Below are positions 10,005 to 21,845 of a stretch of DNA of 64,000 nucleotides, one piece after another. The stretch lies in the NCBI GenBank assembly GCA_039707655.1, contig CM077676.1, positions 84,655,895 to 84,719,894 on the forward strand, written 5' to 3'. This DNA is from Elymus sibiricus (Eukaryota; Streptophyta; Magnoliopsida; Poales; Poaceae). The translations under genes and the position numbers were made by a program. The stretch's first letter is position 1, and every line of letters starts with the position of its first letter. The notes under the pieces were generated by a model. It made no database searches. It was given only the letters and a program-made list of their open reading frames with translations, and was not told the DNA's origin.

Positions 10005-10161
10005 TTAGCCCCCAGGTTAGCTTGAATTTATTCATGCTAAGCTCCTGAAAATAAGATAAGAAGAAAACGTGAAGGGTGATTCTCTAGGTCTAGATTCTTT
10101 CAGATCCGACTTCCGTTTCATCTTTCTAGTCTTTTCATTTCTTCCCCCTTCAAATTTTAGG

Positions 10162-11964
10162 CCGGGTCTCCGCCCAAAATCCAAATGTGCCGGGTCCCCG
10201 CCGAAAATCCAAATGTTGTCGGGTGCTACTTGTAGACTGCGTTGGTATTTCCCCGAAGAGGAGAGGATGATGCAGTATAGTAGAGATAAGTATTTCCCTC
10301 AGTTAAGAACCAAGGTTATCAATCCAGTAGGAGAACCACGCAAAATCCCTTTAGCAGCACCTGCACACACAAAAGCAAACACTTGCACCCAACGCAAATA
10401 AGAGGGTTGTCAATCCTCTTAGCGGTTATTTGCAAGGATTAATTTTGATAGTGATAGATGAAAATATAAATTTCAAAATAAAATAAAAGTAAATAAATTG
10501 CAGCAAGCTATTTTTGGTTATTAATATATGACAAAAGTAGACCCGGGGGCCATAGTTTTCACTAGAGGCTTCTCTCTCGAACACATAGCATACGGTGGGT
10601 AAACAAATTACTGTTGGGCAATTGATAGAAAAGCAAATAATTATGACGGATTCATGGCAATGATCATGTATATAGGCATCATGTCCGAGACAAGTAGACC
10701 GACTCCTGCCTACATCTACTACTATTACTCCACCCATCGACCGCTATCCAGCATGCATCTAGGGTATTAAGTATGAAACAGAGTAACGCCTTAAGCAAGA
10801 TAACATGATGTAGACAAAGTAAACTCAAGCAATATGATTAAACCCCATATTTTTATCCTTAATGGCAACAATACAAATACGTGTCATGTCCCTTTCTATC
10901 ACTGGGATTGAGCTCCGCAAGATTGAACCCATCACAAAGCACCTCTCCCATTGCAAGATAAACCAATCTAGTTGGCCAAACCAAATCGATAGATCGAAGA
11001 GAAATACAAAGCTATAACAATCATGCATAAAAGAGTTCAGAGAAGACTCAAATATTTCTCATGAATAATCTGATCATAAACTCACAAATTCATCGGATTC
11101 CAACAAACACACCGCAAAAGAAGATTACATCGGATAGAACTCCAAGAACATCGAGGAGAACATGGTATTGAAGATCAAAGGGAGAGAAGAAACCATCTAG
11201 CTACTAGCTATGGACCCGTAGGTGTGTGGTAAACTATTCACACATCATCGGAAGGGCAGCAAGGTTGATGAAGAAGCCCTCTATGATCGATTCCCACTCC
11301 GGCAGAGTACCAGAAAAGGCCTCCAGATGGGATCGCGAAAGAACAGAGGCTTGCGGCGGCGGAAAGGTTTTCTCTTCTGTTTCTCTAGTATATTGGGAAT
11401 ATTTGGAAATTTATAGCGCTGGAATTGGGTCAGGAGGTGCCACGAGGGGCCGACAAGCCTGGGGGGCACGCCCTACCCCCCAGGGCGTGCCTCCCGAGCT
11501 TGTCGCTCCCTCATGGCTTGCCTAGTCTTCTCCCGAAGCTTCGAGGGTCCCTTCTGGTCCAGAAAAAATTAATCCAAAGTTTTTTCTTCATTTGGACTCT
11601 GTTTGATAATGATTTTCTGAAAAGGCAAAAACAGGCAAAAAACAACAACTGGCACTGGGCACTGAGTTAATAGGTTAGTCCCAAAAAATGATACATAATG
11701 GCATATAATTGCATATAAAACATCCAAGATTGATACTATAACAGCATGGAACAATAAAAAATTATAGATACGTTGGAGACGTATCACCGGGTCTCCGCCC
11801 AAAATCCAAATGTTGTCGGGTCTCCGCCAAAATCCAAATGTTGCCGGGTCTCCGCCCAAAATCCAAATGTTGCCGGGTCTCCGACCAAAATCCAAATGTT
11901 GCCGGGTCTCCGCCCAAAATCCAAATGTTGTCGGGTCTTCGCCCCAAATCCAAATGTTGCCGGG
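10162..11964. repeat. 29-bp minisatellite, split by a solo LTR
   Basis: Units beginning ccgggtctccgcc and ending ccaaatgttg repeat about every 29 bp: two copies at 10162-10223 and about six at 11787-11964, with variants such as 'gggtccccgccg' and 'gggtcttcgcccc'. The two blocks were contiguous before the LTR at 10224-11786 inserted. Confidence 0.85.
10224..11786 (-). mobile_element. Solo LTR of an Athila-like gypsy element, inverted
   Basis: 1563 bp that reads on the minus strand from TGATACGTCTCCAACG to ACTACAAGTAGCA, the same LTR family as at 15929-17491, 25132-27008, 31719-32630 and 61960-63502. Flanking five bases are tcggg (10219-10223) and ccggg (11787-11791), which differ at one base inside the minisatellite. 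No internal domain accompanies it, so it is a solo LTR left by unequal recombination between LTRs. Confidence 0.85.
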
Positions 11965-12325
11965 ACTCATAATTTTTCCACACTTAGCGTTTGTACTCCT
12001 CCATATCATTACATCATTTCAGCCACCTTGACACGTATCCATGACCTCATAACACATGTTTTAGCAGATATGTCAAATTTTGTCAATGCGAAAATCGAGG
12101 CACCTTATTCAATGAACCGCCTCCTGGAATGTCCGGGCCTCTTTGTCATATCAATAGACCGGCTTCACAATCAACTTGCTGATGCTGAGCCGGTTTTCTG
12201 GGGTTTCTATGAATAGCTTAGAGAAGATAAACTTTGGAAGCTTCAAGAAAATAGCGTTGAAGGTGGGCTGGTGACCCTAATGAAGAACAATCATAAGGTA
12301 TATTCCTCCTTTATACCCATATTAC

Positions 12326-15300
12326 CTGTAGCCCCCAAGCTCCGAGTTTATCACTTCGTGATGACTTGGTGCTTTGCGTAGAAAAATATTTTGACTGTGT
12401 AGCCCCCAAGTGTCGGGTTGTCTTGCCTTCTACAACCTGGGACTTGTAATTGTCTTATACTTATAAAACTTCAGCCAGTGTAGCCCCCAAGTCTTAAGAG
12501 TAAAACATAGTGATAGCTTAAGACATGCTTAAATATAAATGTTGCAACTTTGGATTAATCCGGGTTGTTCATCTGAGTCTCCAGTCATAAACTGAATGTT
12601 TTGCATTTCACATGTGTAGCCCGCATGGGCCGGCTCATCAGTATGTTATGGGTCGGGTCTTTAATTTGGACCTTATGATCTATTTAAACAATTGAACGCT
12701 ATAGCCCCCAATTTGCGGGTCGCATGCCTACAGTGACTTGGTACTTTTTAGAAAATTTGTAGATCTTGAACTGAGTAGTGTAGCCCCTAAGTGCCGGGTC
12801 GTTTTCCTGCAGCGACTCGGGACCTACATGTACTTCTCTTTTGGAAAGAATAACATCATATGATGTTGCCCTCAAGTGCCGGGTCGCATGCCTGCAGTGA
12901 CTTGGGACTGTTGAAGAAGTTATATAACCTTGATTTTTATGCAGGCTATGTTGACACAAACCGGCTCAGAAATTGCCGAGTTGAAAGAGCAGGACTTGTT
13001 GCTTTATCTGGTAGTGCCTTCATGCACTTTTGAAATATTTGTGCCAAAGATCATCCTCAAAACTTCTTATGTTGATTGCTCAATATGAATCCTTGACTGG
13101 AGTTGCAGCTTAACCAAATAAAGGCCGGCTTTCGAGGCTCGGCACTTGAAATATAAAGGCCAGCGACCACTGATGCTGAGGCAAATCAAGCAAACATCAA
13201 CCCGGACAATCCAGTTGCTGGCTCTCAGCCATGAATTTTGCCGGCTTAACCCACTGTGATAAAAACTTGTTGAAAATGGCCCATCTGTGGCTTTGTAATA
13301 GCTATTGCAAAACTCCATAGTCTGCCAGTGCGATCGAGTACAGAGTAACTTGTCTTCGTGAACTGGTGATGTCGCAATATTGCAAGAAATCCATGGCCGG
13401 GTTGCAGCGCAACTCAGAATTGTTATTTTTGTAACTGACTCCTCAAGTTTGCATTTGCTTGAAAAAGAATCATAAGCTGTGGTTGCCATGTAACCCAGCA
13501 ATTCATGTTGCCATTGTATTAAAATCATAATTGATGAGACCTGGCCTTTCTGAAAAGAAGGCCGGTTTTTGCAAAAAAGATGCAATATGTACAAATAATT
13601 GTAATATAAATGCAAAGTACCATATAACAGGATAGTTATAGCAATGCAAACTGTAAAATAAAAAGGCGGCTTTCGAGGCACGACATAAAGACCGGCTTTC
13701 GAGGCTCGAGTCTGATTTTGCTTTCCAGTGGAAGCAGGCCTTGTAGCCTCTTTTGGTTTGTCCTAGCTCTCTGAAAGCCGGCTCTCACGTGACTTAAACC
13801 AGTGTTTTAACTTTGATGAGTTCAGGGTCATCAATGTGATTGACTCATCAAGCGCTCAACCGGGTCACCTTTTGTGAGTAGCATCAAGCTAACAGGCAGG
13901 TATAACCAAGTATATAATGGCATATGCCAGTTTAAGAGGGATGTTAATAGCTAAACTCGATGAGTTGGAAGCCCCCAAGTAACCAATGATCAAAGAATAA
14001 AGACTCAACACACAGCTTTGGAGGCGAAACGACAAAACTCTGGGGTCCAGAGGTGCCGGATGTATTCAATTGATCATTATCGAGCAGGATACCCAAGTTT
14101 AGACTGTGCATCATGGCAACTAGTCTTCTTTAGTAACCTTTTTTTTTGCCAATATGGCAGGGTACCCATGTTTGAACTGCGCATCATAGCAGCTAGTCCT
14201 CTTTGGCAACATTTAATTTTTTGCCAATAAGGCAGGATACCTATGTTTCAACTGCGCATCGTGGCAGCTAGTCCTCTTTGGCAACCTTAAATTTTTCGCC
14301 AATAAGGCAGGATACCCATGCTTGAACTGCGGATCGTGGCAGCTAGTTCTCTTTGGTAGCCTTTATTTTTTCGCCAATAATGCAGCAGCCCTTGGGACCG
14401 AGTTATCTTCCCTGTAATGACCCGGGGTTCTTGTATTTGTTGAAACTGGCAAAATCTGCCAAGTCATGCATGTGTAGCCCCCAAGTCTTAGGCTGACTTG
14501 TGGAGTCGACTTGAGATTCTTCATACTGGGCCGTGGCATAAGCCGACGGAGAGTCGACAGCTGACAGCCGGAATTTATTGAAACCGGAGGAGAGGTGGCG
14601 AGTATGTTCTTCGCGATACTCGGCGTATGTCCTTGATATATGTCGTTTCAACCAACCCGGTTTTTGCCCTAATTGAGTTCATACGCCTCTTGGTCCAGCT
14701 CGCTTGGCTCCTCCATGGCCGTTTTCGTTCTATTTCTCCGCTGTCAGTTTTTGAATTGTCGGCTCTACTATGGATGACTCTCCTGTCTCCAGCAGGGTTG
14801 ATTCCTCTGGCTTCTCCACCCCCTTTTTTTTAAGTAGGCCGAAATGCCGGGGCGCCGTGCGGGCGGATGCTGGCCCGACCTCCGGTGTGTTGTCGTAAAC
14901 CGGACCGTACGACGGCAGGCTGCATGTGCGTCGGCTGGGTGGCCTGGTGCAGACGAACACTGACGCGGCCTCTGTTGTATTGATGATACAAATTCATCTG
15001 CCTGAATTGGACGTCATGGCGGCTCAACAGGTTGTTGAAAGCAACGCAATGAAAAGGCTAGCAAATAACTCTTGACCTGAATAGATCTGTGAGCATAAAA
15101 TAGTACGAGCAGACGATTTTTGCATAATAATTTAATACGCAGAGCAATTAATGGGAAACGAGTGCACCTGATTACGTCCGCACGCAGCGACAATTTCCAA
15201 TCAGAGAAAAAAAGGTTTCGGTGACTTGTGATTCAACGACCATGTGAGTGACGACTGCAGCGGAATTTTCTGTAGGCCTTGGCAGACCTTTTCTCGTGGA

Positions 15301-15770
15301 ATAATGGACCTGATAATTTTTCCGATAGTAGTCGATCTGGTCTTGGATTGTCCCAATAATTTTCCTTTGATCTCCATGCTACATTTGTACCATGTTGCAA
15401 AGATTTTCTCTCTCTTTTCTTCTTTCTTTCTTTTTATTGGTGGTAGGCGTTGGACTCACGAAAACCTGCCCGATTTGTTCCTGCAGCTTTGCTGATGCAT
15501 CGCTTCATGTGTGGAATTCCTTGGGCAAGGAATAGTAACAAGGGCAGGAGGTCACCCCCGCCTTGATGACGTGGGGACTTTGCAGTTCGCCCGTTTTAGA
15601 CGTTGTCTTCGCATGTCGTGGTCGTCTTGGTATGTTCCGTTCTCCAACTTCAGACGCAGATCGGTTTTGTAAAGTGATATAATGACGGCCGTAGTTCATT
15701 TGACTGTAGCGTAGATGGGCTGTAGTGGGAGGCCGTCAGTGGACATCTGCATAATAAATTCTCCAGCCCC
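12326..15770. repeat. Dispersed 'tagcccccaag' polypurine-like motifs
   Basis: The motif (a)gcccccaag or a one-base variant recurs near 12327, 12399, 12480, 12700, 12780, 12860, 13970, 14475 and 15762, usually followed by a phrase such as 'tgccgggtcg...tgcagtgacttgggac'. On the minus strand each is a G-rich polypurine run like the tract next to the LTR at 10005. The degenerate unit is roughly 80-110 bp in 12326-12920. Confidence 0.6.
14084..14391 (+). repeat. About 75-bp tandem repeat, four units
   Basis: Units start with gcaggataccca or a variant at 14084, 14157, 14232 and 14307, each holding 'gaactgcgcatc..ggcagctagtc' and ending in 'gccaataaggca'. The first unit is the most divergent. It lies in the non-coding interior of the minus-strand LTR element. 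Confidence 0.85.
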
Positions 15771-15928
15771 CAATTTCATCTACTGGATTTGACTGGCTGG
15801 GTGCTTTCTATTCTTCCGTGAGGATGTACCAGTAGTACTTTGTAGAGAAGCATTAGTACTAATTAATCCATCACTTGTTAGGGGAACGTGCTCAAACTAG
15901 CACTTTTGCTTGAATAGTCTTGAGGCTT

Positions 15929-17491
15929 TGATACGTCTCCAACATATCTATAATTTTTTATTGTTCCATGCTATTATAGTATCCATCTTGGATGTTTTAT
16001 ATGTAATTATATGCCATTATATATCATATTTTGGGACTAACCTATTAACCCAGTGCCCAGTGCCAGTTGTTGTTTTCTGCTTGTTCTCGCCTTTTCAGAA
16101 AATCATTATCAAAAAGTGTCCAAACAAGAAAAAAAACTTTGGATTAATTTTTTCTAGACCAGAAGAGACCCAGGAAGCTTTGGGAGAAGACCAGAAGAAC
16201 CACGAGGAGGCGACAAGCCTGGAGGGCGCACCCAGGGGGGTAGGGCGCGCCCCCCAGGATTGTGGGCCCCTCGTTGCCCCTCCTGACTTAATTCCAGCGC
16301 TATAAATTCCGAAATATTCCCAATATACCAAACAGATAGAAGAGAAAACCTTTCCATCGCCGCAAGCCTCTGTTCTTCCGCGATCCCATCTGGAGGCCAT
16401 TTTCGGTACTCTGCCAGAGTGAGAATCGATCACGGAGGGCTTCTTCATCAACCTTGCTGCCCTTCCGATGACGTGTGAGTAGTTTACCACAGACCTACGG
16501 GTCCATAGCTAGTAGCTAGATGGCTTCTTCTCTCTCTTTGACCTTCAATACCATGTTCTCCTCGATGTTCTTGGAGTTCTATCCGATGTAATCTTCTTTT
16601 GTGGTGTGTTTGTTGGGATCCGATAAATTGTGAGTTTATGATCAGATTATTCATGAGAAATATTTGAGCCTTCTCTGAACTCTTTTATGCATGAATATTA
16701 TAGCTTTGTATTTCTCTCCGATCTATCGATTTGGTTTGGCCTACTAGATTGATTTATCTTGCAATGGGAGAGGTGCTTTGTGATGGGTTCAATCTTGCGG
16801 TGCTCAATCCCAGTGACAGAAGGGGACATGACACGTATTTGTATTGTTGCCATTAAGGATAAAAGATGGGGTTTAATCATATTGCTTGAGTTTACTTTGT
16901 CTACATCATGTCATCTTGCATAAGGCGTTACTCTGTTTCATACTTAATACCCTAGATGCATGCTGGATAGCGGTCGATGGGTGGAGTAATAGTAGTAGAT
17001 GCAGGAAGGAGTCGGTCTACTTGTCTCGGACGTGATGCCTGTATACATGATCATTGCCATGCATCCATCATAATTATTTGCTTTTCTATCAATTGCCCAA
17101 CAGTAATTTGTCTACCCACCGTATGCTATGCGTTCGAGAGAGAAGCCTCTAGTGAAAACTATGGCCCCCGGGTCTACTTTATCATATATAAAAAACCTAA
17201 AAATACCTTGCTGCAATTTATTTACTTTTATTTTATTTATTATTTTAGTTTATCTATTTATCTCTATAAGATTTAATCCTTGCAAATAACCGCTAAGAGG
17301 ATTGACAACCCTCTTTTTTGCGTTGGCTGCAAGTGTTTGCCCTTTTGTGTGCAGGTGCGCTTAACGGAATTTTGCTTGGTTCTCCTACTGGATTGATAAC
17401 CTTGGTTCTTAACTGAGGGAAATACTTATCTCTACTGTACTTCATCATCCTCTCCTCTTCGAGGAAATACGAACGCAGACTACAAGTAGCA
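15929..17491 (+). repeat. 5' LTR of element A
   Basis: 1563 bp from TGATACGTCTCC to ACAAGTAGCA. Same length as the inverted solo LTR at 10224-11786. It contains GC-rich palindromic sequence near 16220-16270 (cctggagggcgcacccaggg ... gcgcgccccccagg), a TATA-like 'ctataaattcc' near 16301, and the common 'ttaaggcgttactc' region near 16920. Confidence 0.9.
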
Positions 17492-19158
17492 GGAAGAATT
17501 TCTGGCGCCGTTGCCGGGGAGACATCATCAAAATTACCAAGTACCTTCGCACAAACTATCATCCACTTGCATTTATTTTATTTGCCTTTTATTTGCATTT
17601 GCCTAAAGTTTTCATCTCCCCCACTTCCATTGTTTTATTTTTACAAAAACAAAAAAATATTTTATTTGCTTGTTTGCTAGTTTGCTTGCTTCGTCGCGAT
17701 GTCGCAAGAAAATACAAAATTGTGTGACTTTTCCAATACTAATAATAATGAAAGAGTCGTGTGACATTAATGTTGCTTTGCTTAGTCTTGTTATGAAAGA
17801 ACAATTTTCTGGTAGTCCTAATGCAGATGCTGCATCCCATCTATATACTTTCATTGAGCTTTGTGATATGCAAAAGAAAAAAGATGTGGATAATGATATT
17901 TTCAAATTAAAATTATTTCCGTTCTCACTATGGGATCGCGCTAAAACTTTTTTCTCATCCTTGCCTAGAAATAGTATTGATTCTTGAGATAAGTGTAAGG
18001 ATGCTTTTATTACCAAGTATTTTCCTCCAGCTAAGATTATTTCTTTAAGAAATCAAATTATGAATTTTAAGAAACTTGAGCATGAACATGTTGCACAATC
18101 TTGGGAGCAAATGAAATTAATGATAAGAAATTGCCCAACTCAAGGCTTAAATTTATGGATGATCATACAAAAAATTTATGCGGGACTAAACTTTGTTTCT
18201 AGAAATTTGCTAGACTCTGCCGCAAGTGGTACTTTTATGGAATTTACATTGGGAGAAGCTACAAAACTTCTTGATAATATTATGACAAATTATTCTCAAT
18301 GGCACACTGAACGAACTCCAACTGGTAAGAAGGTAAATTCTGTTGAAGAAATTAATACTTTGAGTGATAAGATGGATGCTTTATTGAAATTGGTTGCTAG
18401 TAAAAATGCTCATATTTATCCTAATGATGTGTCATTATCTACCTTGATTGAGCAAAATAATGATGCCATTGATGTGAATTTTGTCTCTAGAAATAATTAC
18501 AACAACAATGCTTATAGGGGTAATTTCAATCCTAGACCGTTTCCTGGAAATTCCTCTAATAATTATGGAAATTGTCAGGACCGGTTTTCCAGGATATTAA
18601 TTTCCTAGTAAATGGTCCTTGTGCTCACCAGCCCCAGGATTACTGTTAGCTGATGAGGCACAATCTTGATACAGAAATTCCAAGCAAGATACAAAATATA
18701 TAGTACAAGACCATTGTGGTCTATGAGTACAACAAAAGGTTTGCTAGTGGTTGATGGCGGAAGCGGTTCGGGGTCGTCAGCGTCTATGGGACTCCATTTC
18801 CCACAGGAACAGCTGACCTGGATAACTCCTATCTTCGCGCGGCTGATATCATCAGTGCCTAGGTTCCGGGGCTGTCGTCATTTCGCTCCTCTCCAAGCAA
18901 GAAATCTGGCCAAGACAATAGCCAGGGACAAGCCAGTGAGTACTTTGAATGTACTCGCAAACATCATGAAAATAGGTATAATATAACAAATGATAATCAT
19001 GCACTGAAATAATTCATGATCACTTAATCAGTCACGAAATAAAATTCATGACGCATGCAAGCAGGTCATTCATATTAAACAGAAATAAGCAATCAGAGAA
19101 TAAAAATATAATAAACCGATCGGGTGTCTGAAGCGACGCCTCGAAAGGATAAAAATAT

Positions 19159-19483
19159 AAAACATGCCACAGTCGGGCGTCTGAGCGACACCACATAAAG
19201 GGCTTATAAGGAAAATAAATAACAGCATGCCATAGTCGGACGTCTGCGTGACATCACAGAAAGGGCTTATATTGAAAAGTAAACGACAAGCATGCCACAG
19301 TCGGACGTCTGCGCGACATCACAGAAAGGGCTTATATTGAAAAGTAAAGGACAAGCATGCCACAGTCGGACGTCTGCGCGACATCACAGAAAGGGCTTAT
19401 ATTGAAAAGTAAACGACAAGCATGCCACAGTCGGACGTCTGCGCGACATCACAGAAAGGGCTTATATTGAAAAATAATAACAA
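19159..19483 (+). repeat. 65-bp tandem repeat, five units
   Basis: Units beginning agcatgccacagtcgg start near 19159, 19224, 19289, 19354 and 19419, each with 'acgtctgcgcgacatcac' and 'agaaagggcttatattg'. The last three are nearly identical, pointing to recent local amplification inside the solo LTR. A more divergent sixth unit precedes them at about 19110. Confidence 0.9.
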
Positions 19484-20939
19484 CGAGTATCCAGGAGGTA
19501 GAACCGTCCCAAGGATACTCAATAATACAAATTTAAAAAAAATGGTTAGTCCACAATAATAATAGTCAAAATCATCATTTGTCACATGCCATGATTAATA
19601 TTCCGGTTTAGAAGTTTTCCTCCGAAGACCGACACTAAGACCGACACTTGACCCATCCCAGACTGTAGTCCTTAACCGCGGACATGGCTATTCGAATAGA
19701 TATAAACTCTGCAGAGGGTGTACTCTTTACCCACGAGTAACGGATTTCCTTAGTCCACCGGGACTAATTCTGTTTACGGTCTTTGAATTGAAAACACACC
19801 TGACTTGCACATACCAGCTTAACTTACCGATGCCTGGAATCACCCACGACACTCGTTAAGCAAAACTCTAAGTGGGGAGGCTCCAACCTCGATTAGCATG
19901 GGATCGAATTTATATTCGCGCGCTCTAAGGGGTGCCCCCCTCTCGGTCCCGGACCGGAAACACCCATGCCCCCGGACCAGGTGGCCTGCCTACCGGATGC
20001 ACCCGGTATCTTCCACCATGGCCTCTCTGTACGGTGTGTGCCAAGAAAGGGGTTGACAACTTACTGAACCGTACCCTACCTATGGCAGGGACGAGTGGTA
20101 GTACGAAACAAGTATGGGGGTTACTGGAACAAGACTCGATCTATGGTCGACTCAGGAGGCTTATGTGTTCCCTGCATGGTTAGCACAACAATTATTTTCA
20201 CAGCATCAGACAGAAATCACCGCTCTTCATACCCCCTCATGCCTTACTGACCATCCTCGCTCCAACGAGATGTCAGTACCGAGCTCGTGTCTACCCGAGA
20301 CAGAGACTTCTCCGGATTCCTTCCGGTGGGCATGTGAGGTATAGGAGGGTGAATACTATCACCGTATTTTATTTCCAATAGCAAGAAATTTTTCATCATG
20401 CACTCCAGGGCATGCTCAAAATACCATATGAAATAACGAATGTTTCCAAAACACCTTGGTGTTGTAGTCAAGCCAAAACAACACACAACAAACATTAAAC
20501 CAGGTTTCAGAATGCTTGCCTTTCAGGTGCAGAGGTGTAGGGTGCACCACAAAACTATTGAAAGTTTTCTTCCCTCTCCGATTCCTATTTCGAAAAGTAT
20601 TCGAATTAACACGCAATTCAAAATAGTACAAAACGTTGTCTTGGAAAATTTTCAAATAAATATGAAAATAAACTAGATGAAATTTCAGAGAGGTAGGAAA
20701 AAGAATCAATTCATTTGGAGTTTTATTTAAAAAGATATGGCCAGTCAAAGTTTCAGTCAAACTCTGTTTTTAATAAAATCAGAAAAAGGAAAACGGTTCG
20801 GGTGGAAATACGTTTTCGGAAACAGAAGGCGTACTTCGGTGGGTTTACGCTTTCCAGAAACAGAAAACGCCTGCACATCATTACGCTTACCTGCGAAGAA
20901 GACGTACCCAGGGGACAGCGCCACTGGCCGAATGGATGA

Positions 20940-21845
20940 GTGACCAACAGGTGGGACCCACCTGTCGGGTTCATCTTCTTTCTCTCCGCGCGCGAGGACA
21001 GAGAGCAGGGGCGAGCTTCGGGCGGCGATTGCCGGTGCTAGAAGGTACCTCTCCCGGAGCTGCGCACACCAGCGTGCTCAGGAGGGAGGGCCCCATCCTC
21101 TGGAGGGCAAAAAGGGCGCCCGGGAGCTCGGGGCTGAGCACCTCTTCCTCCGAGGCGGACCGGGAGCTCCGGCGATCATGGCGTCGGCCTACTGCTGCCG
21201 CTGCTCAAATTGACAGGGGGAATGGGCTCTATAGGTCCTGGGAAAACCACTGGTGCAGAGCTTGGGGAAGGGGAGGCCCTAGTCTGGCCGGAATCAACCG
21301 GAGGGCGGCGGCGGTGGTTCGGCTAGGGACAGGGGAGAATGGGTTCCTCTGGTCAAATTGGAGCTAGGGGGTGGTTCACAGGGGACTGCAGGTTCGCGGT
21401 GAGGACGGCAGGGGGCTCGAGGGGTCCTATTTATAGCGTGACGAGGTCGGTTCCGAGGCGGCCGTGGATAAGATCGCCGGAGAACCGACGTTCTGTTGCT
21501 GCAGGGCGATGTGGCGGCGGCTAGCGGTGTTGGCAGGGCGAGAGGATGAGGACGGCCTGTCCCAGAGGGCAGCTGGCGAGCTGGGGCGGCTTGGGCGGTG
21601 CTGCCATGGTAGGGGCACGCTGCGGCCATCCGCTAGCTGCCATGGCCGACCTGACGGCGGCGCTGTAGGGAGGCTTGGCTGGCTCCGACGAGCGAATAAG
21701 AACGGGGCGTGGCCCTGCGGGCTAGCAAGGGCCAGGGACAGGGGAGAAGGACGCGGCGGCTCGGGCAGATGCGTGCAATACGCACGTTCTGCTCGCGCCC
21801 GGCGCTCGCACGGCATGTGCTCGATGGAATGCCAGGGAGGCTAAA
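20940..21845. other. GC-rich block inside the solo LTR, no gene
   Basis: Sharp rise in G+C with several overlapping frames on both strands (for example 21464-21844 plus and 21427-21816 minus) that show Arg/Pro/Ala-rich translations and no domain. I read it as LTR promoter or leader DNA, not coding sequence. Confidence 0.5.

Larger units (their letters stand above)
9397..15928 (-). mobile_element. LTR retrotransposon, minus orientation, 3' LTR plus long non-coding interior
   Basis: The left LTR (9397-10004, 608 bp) reads on the minus strand TGTTGGGGATATTCCCC at its start and CCACGACA at its end. The adjoining bases 10005-10016 give CCTGGGGGCTAA on the minus strand, a polypurine tract, so this is the 3' LTR of a leftward element and the interior extends right. 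The interior shows no gag or pol but carries repeated polypurine-like motifs, a 29-bp minisatellite and a 75-bp tandem array. An ORF fragment near 12030-12290 (VLADMSNFVNAKIEAP) is unidentified. The right end is lost where another element begins at 15929. Confidence 0.65.

Noticed and set aside
19159..19483. Regularly spaced 65-bp repeats considered as a CRISPR-like array
   Set aside because: The units are directly tandem with no unique spacers, and the context is a plant LTR.
20936..21844. ORFs of 110-143 codons in the GC-rich block of the solo LTR
   Set aside because: Inside a TG...CA insertion with target duplication, no similarity to known proteins; more likely LTR promoter DNA.
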